From: Lachnospiraceae bacterium UBA7589
Lineage (GTDB): Bacteria > Bacillota > Clostridia > Lachnospirales > Lachnospiraceae
Reading direction: 5' to 3'
Assembly (NCBI GenBank): GCA_002476495.1
Contig: DLKL01000007.1
Location: forward strand, 8,957 to 72,956
Length of the DNA stretch: 64,000 bases
Shown here: positions 17,631-26,892 of the stretch, in pieces
Numbering within the stretch: the first letter of the stretch is position 1
How the letters are laid out: each line of letters opens with the position of its first letter
The notes under the pieces: generated by a model
What the model was told of the DNA's origin: nothing
The model's database searches: none
What the model saw: only the letters and a program-made list of their open reading frames with translations
Position numbers and translations under genes: made by a program

Positions 17631-18394
17631 TGATACTGGAATTAAAAAATGTATATAAAGCATATGTCCAGGGAAATATGTATGTGCCGGTTTTGAAAAA
17701 TATTAATCTTGCTGTTAATGAGGGTGAATATGTAGCTATAATGGGCCCCTCAGGCTCAGGAAAATCAACGTTGATGAATATTATCGGCTGTCTTGATAAG
17801 GCGAATTCAGGAACCTATCTTCTTGACGGGGAGGACATATCAGAATATAAGGACAAGGAGCTTTCATATATCAGAAACAAAAGTATTGGCTTTGTTTTTC
17901 AGACCTTTAATCTTATGCCAAGACAAAGTGCTGTGGACAATGTTGCTCTGCCTTTGCAATATGCAGGGATTCCAAAGAAAGAACGAAGAGAGCTTTGCCT
18001 TAATGCTCTCGATATGGTTGGGCTGGCTGACAGAGTGAATTTCAAGCCTACACAGCTTTCAGGAGGGCAAAAGCAAAGAGTTGCAATAGCCAGGGCTATG
18101 GTTAACAGTCCGAAGATTCTTCTTGCTGATGAACCTACAGGTGCCCTGGATTCAAAATCCGGAATACAGATTATGGATTTGTTCAATGAGCTACATAATC
18201 AAGGGGTTACCATAGTTATGATTACCCACTCAGATGAGATTGCAGCTCATGCAGATCGCATAATAAGGCTTGTGGATGGACAGATAACAGATGATTCTGC
18301 CGATCCTGAGGTTGCAATTCAATATATGGCCGATATGAAAAAGGACCGGGAATCATCAAAGGAAAATGGGCAGGGGGTGACTGGTGATGAGTAA
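17630..18394 (+). CDS. ABC transporter ATP-binding protein (MacB/LolD-type)
   Basis: 254-residue nucleotide-binding subunit. Walker [10 protein letters not shown] (about 40-48), Q-loop [12 protein letters not shown] signature [14 protein letters not shown], Walker [13 protein letters not shown] and the H-loop His in MITHSDE are all intact. This subtype pairs with FtsX-like permeases that work as mechanotransmission pumps rather than classic transporters. A short acidic tail follows the domain. It overlaps adaptor 1 by one base and adaptor 2 by 11 bases, placing it inside a four-gene cassette. Confidence 0.95.
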   Translation: MILELKNVYKAYVQGNMYVPVLKNINLAVNEGEYVAIMGPSGSGKSTLMNIIGCLDKANSGTYLLDGEDISEYKDKELSYIRNKSIGFVFQTFNLMPRQSAVDNVALPLQYAGIPKKERRELCLNALDMVGLADRVNFKPTQLSGGQKQRVAIARAMVNSPKILLADEPTGALDSKSGIQIMDLFNELHNQGVTIVMITHSDEIAAHADRIIRLVDGQITDDSADPEVAIQYMADMKKDRESSKENGQGVTGDE

Positions 18395-19631
18395 AAAAAA
18401 GCGCCTTATAATTATTTCCTCTGTAATTGTTGTTGTAATTGTTGCTGTTACAGGAATCCTGATGCTTATTAAGAATAGAAACAAGGATAAAAAATCTGTT
18501 AAGGTATATAATGTTTCCGATATAATGGAATATGGATATGAATATGATCAGTACATGTATGGTTATGTGGAAGCAGGAATGACACAGAATGTATATTTGT
18601 CTCAAAGCCAGAAGATTGACAGTATAAATGTTATCCAGGGACAGGAGGTTAAGGCCGGAGATGTCCTTCTTGTATATGACACAACAGCACAGAAGCTGGA
18701 GCTTGATATGAAAAAGGCTGATGTGGAAATAGCAAGAGCAGCCGTTGTTGTTGCAGAGAGAGAGCTTGAGGAGTTAAAGAAGATTACACCTGTTGAGGAT
18801 ATCCCTGAGGAACCGTCAACAGAGGAGCCTGCCAGCCCGTTGGATGCAAAGCCGGAAGTAAAGCCGGAATCAAAGCCGGAGGATATAGAAAACGGTGATT
18901 CGGATGTATCTTATACAAAAGCAGAGCTGGAAAAGGCAATTAAAGAAAAGGAAGCAGAAATAAAGAAGCTTAAAATAGATTATGAGATTGAGCAGGCTGA
19001 TCTTGAAATGATGGAATACCGGAATCAGAATGGAGAGGTGGTTGCTGATTTTGATGGAGTAGTAAGCTCACTTATAACCGAAGATGAGGCTTTGCTTGAA
19101 TCAAAACCACTTCTGGTAATATCAGGTGAAAAGGGCTGTACAGTTGTATCGAGTATAAGTGAGCTGTCTCTTGACAAGGTTTCCCCTGGAGATACAGTTG
19201 ATATAAATTGCTATGATAACGGAATGTTTTATCAGGGAACAATCAAAGAGATACTTACAACTCCTACTGATTCAGGATACAATTCCGGAAGTCAGTCCAG
19301 CTATCCTATTATAATTACTGTAGAGGACGGAGAGGGACTTACTCCCGGTATGGGAATGGAAGTAACACTTACAGGAGGGGATACCTCCAACGATTATTTT
19401 TATCTTCCGTTGCCTTTTGTTATGGAGGAAAATGGAAGATATTATGTTATGAAGGATAATAATGGAGTTTTAGAAAAGGCATATGTAATTACCGGAAAGA
19501 TTCAATATTGCAGTAGTATCAAGATATATTCAGGTATTGCGATAGATGATAAGGTGGCTTTCCCTTACGCAAAGGATGCCGTTGAGGGGGCAAAGACCAC
19601 AGAAGGAAGAATGGATGATTTGTATTATTAA
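18384..19631 (+). CDS. Membrane-fusion adaptor 2 of ABC efflux cassette
   Basis: 415 residues with an N-terminal membrane anchor (RLIIISSVIVVVIVAVTGIL, about 6-28). The lipoyl half-motif INVIQGQEVKAGDVLLVYD precedes a coiled coil and DFDGVVSSLITEDEALLESKPLLVI gives the second half. Between the helices of the hairpin lies a Pro/Glu/Lys-rich insert (about residues 135-175, with VKPESKPED). The barrel domain (TVDINCYDNGMFYQGTIKEI) is typical. It overlaps the ATPase gene upstream and is followed 17 bases later by the permease. It is not a close copy of adaptor 1, so the cassette has two different adaptors. Confidence 0.85.
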   Translation: MMSKKKRLIIISSVIVVVIVAVTGILMLIKNRNKDKKSVKVYNVSDIMEYGYEYDQYMYGYVEAGMTQNVYLSQSQKIDSINVIQGQEVKAGDVLLVYDTTAQKLELDMKKADVEIARAAVVVAERELEELKKITPVEDIPEEPSTEEPASPLDAKPEVKPESKPEDIENGDSDVSYTKAELEKAIKEKEAEIKKLKIDYEIEQADLEMMEYRNQNGEVVADFDGVVSSLITEDEALLESKPLLVISGEKGCTVVSSISELSLDKVSPGDTVDINCYDNGMFYQGTIKEILTTPTDSGYNSGSQSSYPIIITVEDGEGLTPGMGMEVTLTGGDTSNDYFYLPLPFVMEENGRYYVMKDNNGVLEKAYVITGKIQYCSSIKIYSGIAIDDKVAFPYAKDAVEGAKTTEGRMDDLYY

Positions 19632-19648
19632 GAAAGGAACCTGAAAAT

Positions 19649-20914
19649 ATGATAGAAAATATTAGATTGTCATTTCAAGGAATATGGTCACATAAGATGC
19701 GTTCTTTTCTGACTATGCTGGGTATAATTATTGGTATAGCAGCTATAATAGCAATAGTTTCAACAATCAAGGGAACCAACGATGAGATTAAGGATAATCT
19801 GGTAGGTTCGGGTGATAACCTGGTGGATATACGGCTCTATGATTCTGATTGGGAATATACAACCGGAAATGGCCAGACTCCTGAAGGTATTCCCATGATA
19901 GACAGCAAAATAAAAGAAGAGATATTAGAGATTTCTGAGGTTGAAGCTGTTGCAGCATATAGGAATGGATATTGCAATGAAATAAGATACAAATCTAACC
20001 TTCTTGAAGGAAACTCTGTGCTTGGCATCGATGAGAATTATCTTGATGTAGAGGGATATGTAATAACCCAGGGCAGAGGATTTGTACAGAAAGACTTTAT
20101 TAACAACAGAAAATATGTTATTCTTGACAAAGTTGCGGCGAAGTCACTTTTTGAAAATGAAAATCCGATTAATAAGTCTGTGGAGCTTAATGGAGATGTG
20201 TATACCGTTGTCGGTGTTGTGGATAAGACTCAGGAATTTTCACCTACCGTTGAAAACATCAATGACTGGTATACATACTATTATGATGATGCGGGGGGAA
20301 AGCTTTTTGTACCTCATACTGCGTGGCCTGTTTTGTTTTGTTTTGATGAGCCTTACAACATTGTAATCAGGGCAAAAAGTACTGACGACATGACCAATGC
20401 GGGTAAAAAAACCACAGAGCTGTTGAATGATATGATAACATATCAGGATTCAGAAGGAACTAAACCATATAAGTATAAGAGCGAGGACCTTTTGGAAAAA
20501 GCCAAGGCTATGATGGATATAAGTTCCTCTACAAGTAAGCAGCTTATCTGGATAGCAAGTATCTCTCTTTTGGTAGGTGGTATAGGTGTTATGAATATAA
20601 TGCTTGTTTCTGTTACGGAGAGGACTAAGGAGATTGGACTTAAGAAAGCATTAGGCGCCAGAAAGAAAGCTATTCTCGGACAGTTTCTTACTGAGGCGGC
20701 AGTGCTTACAAGTCTTGGGGGAATTCTGGGAGTAGGTACAGGTATAGGACTGGCATATATTATATCTGATATTGCATCCGTTCCTGTAGCAATAAGCGGG
20801 TCTGCAATAATTATATCGGTAGTATTTTCTATGGTTATCGGAGTAATTTTCGGTTTGCTTCCATCAGTAAAGGCTGCTAATATGAATCCTATAGATGCTT
20901 TAAGGCATGAATAA
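19649..20914 (+). CDS. MacB-like ABC transporter permease (FtsX family)
   Basis: 421 residues with the MacB topology: one N-terminal transmembrane helix after SFQGIWSHKMRSFLTMLGIIIG, a large extracytoplasmic MacB_PCD domain (about 45-285), then three C-terminal helices. The conserved FtsX segment VGGIGVMNIMLVSVTERTKEIGLKKALGA and the ending LLPSVKAANMNPIDALRHE are diagnostic. With the ATPase and two adaptors it should form an export or stress-response pump for peptides, antibiotics or other amphipathic compounds; the substrate cannot be read from sequence. Confidence 0.93.
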   Translation: MIENIRLSFQGIWSHKMRSFLTMLGIIIGIAAIIAIVSTIKGTNDEIKDNLVGSGDNLVDIRLYDSDWEYTTGNGQTPEGIPMIDSKIKEEILEISEVEAVAAYRNGYCNEIRYKSNLLEGNSVLGIDENYLDVEGYVITQGRGFVQKDFINNRKYVILDKVAAKSLFENENPINKSVELNGDVYTVVGVVDKTQEFSPTVENINDWYTYYYDDAGGKLFVPHTAWPVLFCFDEPYNIVIRAKSTDDMTNAGKKTTELLNDMITYQDSEGTKPYKYKSEDLLEKAKAMMDISSSTSKQLIWIASISLLVGGIGVMNIMLVSVTERTKEIGLKKALGARKKAILGQFLTEAAVLTSLGGILGVGTGIGLAYIISDIASVPVAISGSAIIISVVFSMVIGVIFGLLPSVKAANMNPIDALRHE

Positions 20915-21002
20915 CCGGTAAGCCATGTCATGAAAGGCTCTGTAGTGGGCTTTTGTATTTGGCTGATGACAGATTATAATAACAGAAACGGAGAATGGCA
21001 TA

Positions 21003-21293
21003 GTGAAGGAAAACAGGGAAGAAGAATATAAGAAAAAAATATCCGGAATGAAATATTCCAGAATAATGGCTGTGGGATGTCTTGCTATAATAGGAATTTC
21101 AATAATTGCCACACTAATCACAGGGATAACCGGCAGCAAATACTTTTACGGATGTCTTTTTATGTGCATTGTATTTCCTGTTTTTATATATGCAATTCTC
21201 TTTATAGGCAGAATTCTTTTTAATATCAGCAGTGAAGATACCAAAGAAAAGAGTGGAGCAAATGGCAAAAATAAAAAGAACGAAAATGATTGA
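21003..21293 (+). CDS. Small two-helix membrane protein
   Basis: 96 residues, not recognised. A charged N-terminus (KENREEEYKKK) precedes two hydrophobic segments (about 19-39 and 46-68), and the tail is highly charged and Lys/Asn-rich. GTG start at 21003 with GGAGA 8 bases upstream. A TATAAT at 20975-20980 (weak -35 TTGTAT at 20953) could promote it separately from the efflux operon; read-through is also possible. It may be an accessory to the efflux cassette, but nothing in the sequence shows that. Confidence 0.65.
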   Translation: MKENREEEYKKKISGMKYSRIMAVGCLAIIGISIIATLITGITGSKYFYGCLFMCIVFPVFIYAILFIGRILFNISSEDTKEKSGANGKNKKNEND

Positions 21294-21318
21294 AAAATGT
21301 ATTATATTCTGATATACT
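21290..21318 (+). promoter_or_regulatory. Promoter of the SEC-C protein gene
   Basis: TTGAAA, 17-base spacer, TATACT, overlapping the end of the preceding gene. A perfect inverted repeat TTTAATTC-tgcat-GAATTAAA at 21329-21349 follows at the predicted 5' end of the transcript. Confidence 0.6.
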
Positions 21319-21380
21319 GACACTTAGTTTTAATTCTGCATGAATTAAATTATACATGTTTTTTACAGGAGATTATTAGT

Positions 21381-21884
21381 ATGAGTTTATTGAAGGAATG
21401 GCGTGACCACGCATATGGTCTTGATGACAGAACCCCCGAAGGCAAGGAATTCTGGCTTGATTATTTCCAGAAGGAAAAATCAATATATGAAAAGATCCTC
21501 AGTAATCCAAAGGAGGTTATCGGAGGAACAGTTAAGGAGCTGGCAGATTTATTTGGAATTTCAGTTGAATTAATGATTGGCTTCCTTGATGGAATAGAAG
21601 AGAGTCTGGTTAAGCCTAATAATGTAGATGACCTTGAGGAGGATTCCCAGGTATCTCTTGAATATGATCCGGAAAAGCTTTACATGAATATGGTAGGCTG
21701 CAATGCGGAGTGGCTGTATACACTTCCGCAGTGGGATTCTCTTATTAAAGAGGAGAGAAGAAAGGAACTGTATAAGATTGAAAAATCATCAAAGACAGTT
21801 GTTAAGCCACCTAAGGTTGGACGTAACGATCCATGCCCATGCGGAAGTGGAAAGAAATATAAGAAGTGCTGTGGTGCAAACTAA
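21381..21884 (+). CDS. SEC-C metal-binding motif protein
   Basis: 167-residue cytosolic protein. The C-terminal 21 residues form a clear SEC-C zinc motif, [18 protein letters not shown] (C-x-C-x8-C-C), the same module found at the end of SecA and in many small proteins of unknown function. The helical N-terminal ~145 residues contain a segment that looks like a short HTH ([18 protein letters not shown]). Function unknown; SEC-C modules usually mediate protein or ribosome contacts. Monocistronic: it has its own promoter upstream and a terminator directly downstream. Confidence 0.85.
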   Translation: MSLLKEWRDHAYGLDDRTPEGKEFWLDYFQKEKSIYEKILSNPKEVIGGTVKELADLFGISVELMIGFLDGIEESLVKPNNVDDLEEDSQVSLEYDPEKLYMNMVGCNAEWLYTLPQWDSLIKEERRKELYKIEKSSKTVVKPPKVGRNDPCPCGSGKKYKKCCGAN

Positions 21885-21901
21885 TATTTAGCTGATTCTT
21901 T

Positions 21902-21946
21902 AAGGGACTGTCGCATTTGTATGCGTAGGTCCCTTTATGATTTTAT
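21902..21946 (+). terminator. Terminator after the SEC-C gene
   Basis: AAGGGAC (21902-21908) pairs with GTCCCTT (21929-21935), with an inner CGCA/TGCG stem. A T-rich run follows. Confidence 0.8.
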
Positions 21947-21967
21947 TTACCCGTAAGGAGGACTGTA

Positions 21968-23806
21968 TTGATAAAGAAATTCAGTGAGTCACAGAATAAT
22001 GCCGTAAATCACATGGGTGGACCATGCATGGTTATTGCCGGCCCCGGCTCAGGGAAAACTACAGTTATAACAAGACGGATTAAGCATTTGATAGATGAAG
22101 GTGTCAATCCCGAAGAAATTCTGGTAATTTCCTTTACCAGAGCCGCCTCCTCGGAGATGGAGAAAAGGTTCAAAATTTGTATGGGCAAAGAGAAAATTCC
22201 TGTGCGATTCGGGACCTTTCATTCTGTTTTTTTCTGGATTATTAAAACTGCATATAAGCTTGATAACAGCTGTGTTATTACTGAAGGTGAAAGAAAATCC
22301 GTGATGGAACACCTTTTTACAGAAATGTCACTGGGTTATGAAAATAGAGAGGATATAATAAACAGTGTATTCTCCCAGATAAGTCTGGTCAAATGTGATA
22401 TGCTTGATATTGATAATTATTATAGTCATGATATGCCTGAAGCAGAATTCAGAAGACTCTATAAGGAATATAACCGGGAGTTGAGAAGCAGGCGAAAAAT
22501 TGATTTTGACGATATGATGGTAATATGTTATGAGCTTCTTACCCAGAGACAGGATATTCTCAATATGTGTCATAGAATTTTCAGATATATTATGGTGGAT
22601 GAATTTCAGGACTGTAACAGGATACAATACGAGATTTTGAAGCTGCTTATGGCACCGGATAATAACGGCTTTGTGGTGGGAGATGATGATCAGTCGGTGT
22701 ATGGCTTTCGTGGTGCAAAGCCGGAGATTATGCACCGGTTCACAAGGGATTTTCACAACACTAAGCTGGTTTACCTGGGGGAAAATTACAGATGTGACAG
22801 GCTTATAACCATAGCTTCCGATGGTGTTATAAAAAAGAATCATAAGAGGTTTGAAAAAAGGCTTTTTTCGGCCAGCAAGGAAAATGGCAGGGTGATTTTT
22901 CTGTCACCCAAAAGCATTGAAGATGAGAATAACGATGTTGTAAGATTTATAAGAGCTAATTATGACAGGGGAATCCCCTATGAGAAACAGGCAGTAATAT
23001 ATAGAACTAACATACAGCCCAGAAGACTTATATATAAGCTTAATCAGTTTAATGTTCCATATACAATAAAGGATATGCTTCCTAACTTATTTACTCATTT
23101 TGTAATAAGAAATGTTTTGGATTATATGAAAATGGCCATGGGTGACAATTCAAGGAAAACCCTGCTTGGAATAATCAATAAACCCGGAAGATATATCAGC
23201 CGAAATGATTTGATTGAGGATCCGGTAGACTACGATAAGCTGAGGTACAGACTGCAAGACAGGGATTATGCCGTAGACAGGCTCGATAAGCTCGTTATGG
23301 ACATGAAGCTTATAAGAAAAATGCATCCTTATGCAGCTTTGAATTTTATTCGCAATGCAATAGGGTATGATAATTATATTAAAGAATATTCAGAGTACAG
23401 ACAGTTGGATTATGGTGAATTTTTTGATATTCTTGATGAATTTCAGTCTATGCTTGTGGATATGACAAGCTTTGGAGAAATGTTCTTGTTTATCGAAAAA
23501 TATTCTGAGCTTATAAAATCACAGCAGACAGATAACAATTCAAAAGCAGGTGTTAATCTTGTTACCATGCACAGCTCAAAGGGACTTGAATATGATGTGG
23601 TTTATATTATTGATGCCGTTGAGGATATTACTCCCTACAGGAAGGCAAAAAGTCCTGTGGAGATTGAAGAGGAGAGAAGAATGTTTTATGTGGCCATGAC
23701 CAGGGCAAGACATGAGCTCTACATTTTTTCTCCTGATACAATGTCGGGTAAAACGAAAAAAAAGAGCAGATTTGTCCTGGATGCAAAATCTGCTTTGAAT
23801 AATTGA
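21968..23806 (+). CDS. UvrD/PcrA-like SF1 DNA helicase
   Basis: 612-residue superfamily 1A helicase. Motif I is GPGSGKTTVITRRI, motif Ia ISFTRAAS, motif II VDEFQDCN, motif III DDDQSVYGFRGA, motif IV IYRTN, motif V VTMHSSKGLEYDVVYI and motif VI RRMFYVAMTRAR. It is shorter than PcrA/UvrD (about 720 residues) and lacks their long C-terminal extension, so it may be a paralog rather than the main repair helicase. Start is TTG at 21968, placed 5 bases after a strong AAGGAGGA site; no better start exists. Twelve bases separate it from the MBOAT gene. Confidence 0.92.
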   Translation: MIKKFSESQNNAVNHMGGPCMVIAGPGSGKTTVITRRIKHLIDEGVNPEEILVISFTRAASSEMEKRFKICMGKEKIPVRFGTFHSVFFWIIKTAYKLDNSCVITEGERKSVMEHLFTEMSLGYENREDIINSVFSQISLVKCDMLDIDNYYSHDMPEAEFRRLYKEYNRELRSRRKIDFDDMMVICYELLTQRQDILNMCHRIFRYIMVDEFQDCNRIQYEILKLLMAPDNNGFVVGDDDQSVYGFRGAKPEIMHRFTRDFHNTKLVYLGENYRCDRLITIASDGVIKKNHKRFEKRLFSASKENGRVIFLSPKSIEDENNDVVRFIRANYDRGIPYEKQAVIYRTNIQPRRLIYKLNQFNVPYTIKDMLPNLFTHFVIRNVLDYMKMAMGDNSRKTLLGIINKPGRYISRNDLIEDPVDYDKLRYRLQDRDYAVDRLDKLVMDMKLIRKMHPYAALNFIRNAIGYDNYIKEYSEYRQLDYGEFFDILDEFQSMLVDMTSFGEMFLFIEKYSELIKSQQTDNNSKAGVNLVTMHSSKGLEYDVVYIIDAVEDITPYRKAKSPVEIEEERRMFYVAMTRARHELYIFSPDTMSGKTKKKSRFVLDAKSALNN

Positions 23807-23818
23807 GAGGTTTAGAAG

Positions 23819-25225
23819 ATGGTTTTTTCCAGTATAACATTTTTATTTTGCTTTTTGCCGATGGTTCTTCTGGCATATTATATCAGCCCTGCGAAGGTAA
23901 GAAATTTTGTCCTGCTTATATTCAGTCTGCTGTTTTATGCCTGGGGAGAGCCGAGATATATAATTATTATGATCTGCTCCATAGCATTTGGCTATGCAGC
24001 CGGAATTCTGGTTGATGCATTTTTGAACAAAAATAGAAAGAAACTTGCGAGATTATGCCTTTTTATTGATGTAGTTGTTAATATAGGTCTTTTGTTCTAT
24101 TTTAAATATATTGGCTTTGTAACGGAAAATCTAAGAAGAATACCAGGTCTTTCCGTCAAGGTAATATCTGTAGCATTGCCTATAGGAATATCCTTTTACA
24201 CCTTTCAGATTCTATCTTATGTTATTGATGTATACACAAGAAAGGCAAAGGTACAAAAAAATATAATTAATCTGGGGGCATATATTACCCTTTTTCCACA
24301 GCTCATTGCAGGCCCTATCGTAAGATATGAGACGGTGGCCGAGCAGCTTGAGGACAGATCTGAAAGCATGGATTATTTTGGGGAGGGTGTCAGGAGATTT
24401 GTTATCGGTCTCGGAAAGAAGGTGCTTATTGCCAATACAGCCAGTGAAATTTTTGAGAATCTGTCAAAGACTTTGCCGGAGGATAATTCCGTTGTACTTG
24501 CATGGATATGTTCCATTGCCTTTTCTTTAAGAATCTATTTTGATTTTTCAGGATATTCCGATATGGCAATCGGTCTTGGAAAAATGTTTGGATTTGATTT
24601 TCTTGAGAATTTCAATTATCCGTATGTGTCAAGGAGTATTACGGAATTCTGGAGAAGGTGGCATATTTCCCTTAGCACGTGGTTTAAGGATTATGTATAT
24701 ATTCCTCTTGGAGGAAACAGATGTGGGTGGTTTAAAACGGTCAGAAATATATTTGTGGTATGGTTCCTTACCGGACTCTGGCACGGAGCTGCCTGGAATT
24801 ATATATTGTGGGGCCTGTATTACTTTGTGCTGCTTATGATAGAAAAATTGGGGCTTAAGAAGATACTTGACAGAATTCCTCCGTTTTTTGCCAGGATATA
24901 TGCCCTGTTTTTTATTAATCTTGGCTGGGTGATTTTTGCCTATGAGGATATAGGAAAGCTTGGAAGGGTTATTGGTGACATGTTTGGCTTTGGAGGACTT
25001 GGAATAATTAATGATGCTGCAAAGTTTAATATCGTTTCCTATGGTTTGTTCTTTCTTATTGCCTTCATCGGAGCTACACCTATACCGGCAAAGCTTTGGA
25101 AAAAATCAGAAAGCAACAGGGTTAAAAATGGACTGGAGATTGTGCTTGTGTTTATTGTTTTACTTTTATCAACGGCATTTCTTGCAAGTAATGCCTTCAA
25201 TCCGTTTTTGTATTTCAGGTTCTAG
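23819..25225 (+). CDS. MBOAT-family O-acyltransferase (AlgI/DltB-like)
   Basis: Polytopic membrane protein of 468 residues. The MBOAT core is evident: SYVIDVYTRK, FPQLIAGPIVRYE, YFDFSGYSDMAIGLGKMFGF, NFNYPYVSRSITEFWRRWHISLSTWFKDYVYIPLGG and the catalytic-His motif LTGLWHGAAWNYILWG. In AlgI-type systems such a protein passes acyl groups across the membrane to modify exported polysaccharide. The next gene encodes a DHHW protein, the extracytoplasmic half of such systems. The helicase lies 12 bases upstream, so the three genes may share a transcript. Ribosome site GAGAGG. Confidence 0.93.
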   Translation: MVFSSITFLFCFLPMVLLAYYISPAKVRNFVLLIFSLLFYAWGEPRYIIIMICSIAFGYAAGILVDAFLNKNRKKLARLCLFIDVVVNIGLLFYFKYIGFVTENLRRIPGLSVKVISVALPIGISFYTFQILSYVIDVYTRKAKVQKNIINLGAYITLFPQLIAGPIVRYETVAEQLEDRSESMDYFGEGVRRFVIGLGKKVLIANTASEIFENLSKTLPEDNSVVLAWICSIAFSLRIYFDFSGYSDMAIGLGKMFGFDFLENFNYPYVSRSITEFWRRWHISLSTWFKDYVYIPLGGNRCGWFKTVRNIFVVWFLTGLWHGAAWNYILWGLYYFVLLMIEKLGLKKILDRIPPFFARIYALFFINLGWVIFAYEDIGKLGRVIGDMFGFGGLGIINDAAKFNIVSYGLFFLIAFIGATPIPAKLWKKSESNRVKNGLEIVLVFIVLLLSTAFLASNAFNPFLYFRF

Positions 25226-25239
25226 AGGAGGTTGGTACT

Positions 25240-26358
25240 GTGAAAAATAGGATAATATCAATTATGTTTATATTGTATATTGCTGTGTTTGCCATAGGAG
25301 GCATAATATACAGGGACAGAGCCTTTTCGCAAATGGAAAACCGTGAGCTGGCAACACTTCCTAAGCCATCGGCTAAAAGCATTTTGTCCGGTGATTTTTC
25401 CGATGAATTTGAGACATATATGAGTGATCAGATAATATTTAAGGATTCTCTTGTAAAAATAAAGGTTGCTTTTAACAAAGTAGAGGGACAAAGCCTTATA
25501 AACAAAACTTTTTTTGCAAAGGACAATATGCTTATAAGGCAATATGATAAGCCGGATGACCAGCTTTATACCAATTTGGAATATATGAATGAATTTGCAT
25601 ATAATAATCCTGATTTTAATATTACCTGGCTGATTGCTCCGAATGCCTGTTATATTTATGCTGATATGCTTCCCCGATATGGAGAATGTTATAATCAGGG
25701 TAAGGTTTTGGATTATATTAAGGATAATATTTCTCCGGATATAAGGCTTGCCGACTGCAGCCGGGAGCTTATGAAAGAAAAGCAGGATTATATTTATTAC
25801 AAAACAGATCATCATTGGACAATGAAGGGAGCTTATATCGGATATAAGGAGCTTTGTAAGGCTCTTGATATACCGGCTACACCGTTGTCGGATTATGATA
25901 TTTCCATGGGAAGCAATGAATTTCTCGGAACACTTTATTCCAATGCTCCTGTCTTTAATCAGGAACCAGATGAGATATGGCTGTACAACAATAAAAGAGG
26001 GAAATATAATGTAGAGTATCTTGATACAGGGGTGATTTCAGACAGCCTGTATAATATGGACAATCTGGATAAAAAGGATAAGTATACGGTATATCTTGAC
26101 GGAAACCATTCTATATTGAGGATAACAGGAAACAGTGTAACCTCAGACAAAGGGAAGCTTCTTGTTGTAAAGGATTCATATGCACATTCACTTCTTCCTC
26201 TTCTGGCAGATAATTACAGTGAAATAATTGTTGTGGATCTTAGATATTATCATAATAGTATAAGCAGCCTGGCAAGGGAAAACGGTATTGAAAATATTGT
26301 ATTTATTAATAATGTGGATTTTATCAGTACAGATAATAATTTTTTGTGGTTATATTAA
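25240..26358 (+). CDS. DHHW protein, AlgJ/AlgX-like partner of the MBOAT
   Basis: 372 residues, secreted or anchored by one N-terminal hydrophobic segment (IISIMFILYIAVFAIGGIIY, about 4-24). The DHHW motif YKTDHHWTMKGAYIGY (about 188-203) and the later VVKDSYAHSLLPLL are the SGNH-like catalytic landmarks of the AlgJ/AlgX/DHHW family, which acetylates exopolysaccharides. GTG start with AGGAGG upstream. It lies 14 bases after the MBOAT gene, the usual pairing. The polymer modified is not identifiable here, as no polysaccharide synthase is in the window. Confidence 0.9.
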   Translation: MKNRIISIMFILYIAVFAIGGIIYRDRAFSQMENRELATLPKPSAKSILSGDFSDEFETYMSDQIIFKDSLVKIKVAFNKVEGQSLINKTFFAKDNMLIRQYDKPDDQLYTNLEYMNEFAYNNPDFNITWLIAPNACYIYADMLPRYGECYNQGKVLDYIKDNISPDIRLADCSRELMKEKQDYIYYKTDHHWTMKGAYIGYKELCKALDIPATPLSDYDISMGSNEFLGTLYSNAPVFNQEPDEIWLYNNKRGKYNVEYLDTGVISDSLYNMDNLDKKDKYTVYLDGNHSILRITGNSVTSDKGKLLVVKDSYAHSLLPLLADNYSEIIVVDLRYYHNSISSLARENGIENIVFINNVDFISTDNNFLWLY

Positions 26359-26362
26359 AAAG

Positions 26363-26404
26363 CTCCCCTTAATGCTCATACAATAGTGTGATTGTTAAGG
26401 GGAG
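26363..26404. terminator. Terminator between the DHHW gene and DUF1292
   Basis: CTCCCCTTAA (26363-26372) pairs perfectly with TTAAGGGGAG (26395-26404). On the minus strand it is followed by CTTTTTAAT, so it serves DUF1292 best. On the plus strand the trailing sequence is only moderately T-rich. Confidence 0.8.
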
Positions 26405-26426
26405 AAATATTTGTAAGATGGAAAAA

Positions 26427-26738
26427 CTACTCACCGGACATTTCATTAAATTCCTCTTCGTCCAGAAGCTCGTCAAAGGCATCTGCTACTGCCTCATATT
26501 CTTCCTCAGATTCAATCTGGGAAAGGTCAATATCTTCACCGTTAAGCTCCTTAAATCTGTATAGGAAAACTTCGTTTTCGTCATATCCCTCAACCGGCTT
26601 ATTGGGAAGGAGGGCTATATAATCCCTTTCACCTACAGGAAAAATTGCAACTATGTCACAGGAAAGCCTGGTTCCGTCCTCAAGAGTCATATCAATGGTT
26701 GCATCTTCAAATTCATCGTTTTCTAAAAAATCACTCAT
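26427..26738 (-). CDS. DUF1292 domain protein
   Basis: 103-residue acidic cytosolic protein with the DUF1292 core: DMTLEDGTRLSCDIVAIFPVGERDYIALLP, then VFLYRFKE and a Glu/Asp-rich C-terminus ending EEEFNEMSGE. The family (YrzB-like) is widespread in Firmicutes and has no known function. It usually sits in the yrrL-yrzB-greA neighbourhood; here it stands alone between the acylation genes and the ABC exporter, divergent from the exporter. A GAGGAT ribosome site precedes the ATG. Confidence 0.88.
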   Translation of the reverse strand: MSDFLENDEFEDATIDMTLEDGTRLSCDIVAIFPVGERDYIALLPNKPVEGYDENEVFLYRFKELNGEDIDLSQIESEEEYEAVADAFDELLDEEEFNEMSGE

Positions 26739-26892
26739 ATTATATCCTCGTCTTTCAAATATTATAATTAGTTCACAAATCCGGTAAGGGTGTAATAAAA
26801 ATCTTTTCTTAAGAGTAAATCCTTGAAAAAATTACCTAATCATATTATTATAGTTTAGTGTAAAAAATATATAAGGTCAACAAAAAAATGTG

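Noticed and set aside
20930..20960. Terminator after the efflux permease gene
   Set aside because: The AAAGGC/GGGCTTT pairing is only about five base pairs with a mismatch.
22328..22843. Minus-strand open frame of 171 residues
   Set aside because: Antisense to the helicase gene, whose motifs II and III are encoded on the plus strand here.
25258..25815. Minus-strand open frame of 185 residues
   Set aside because: Antisense to the DHHW gene, no ribosome site, composition of a reversed coding strand.
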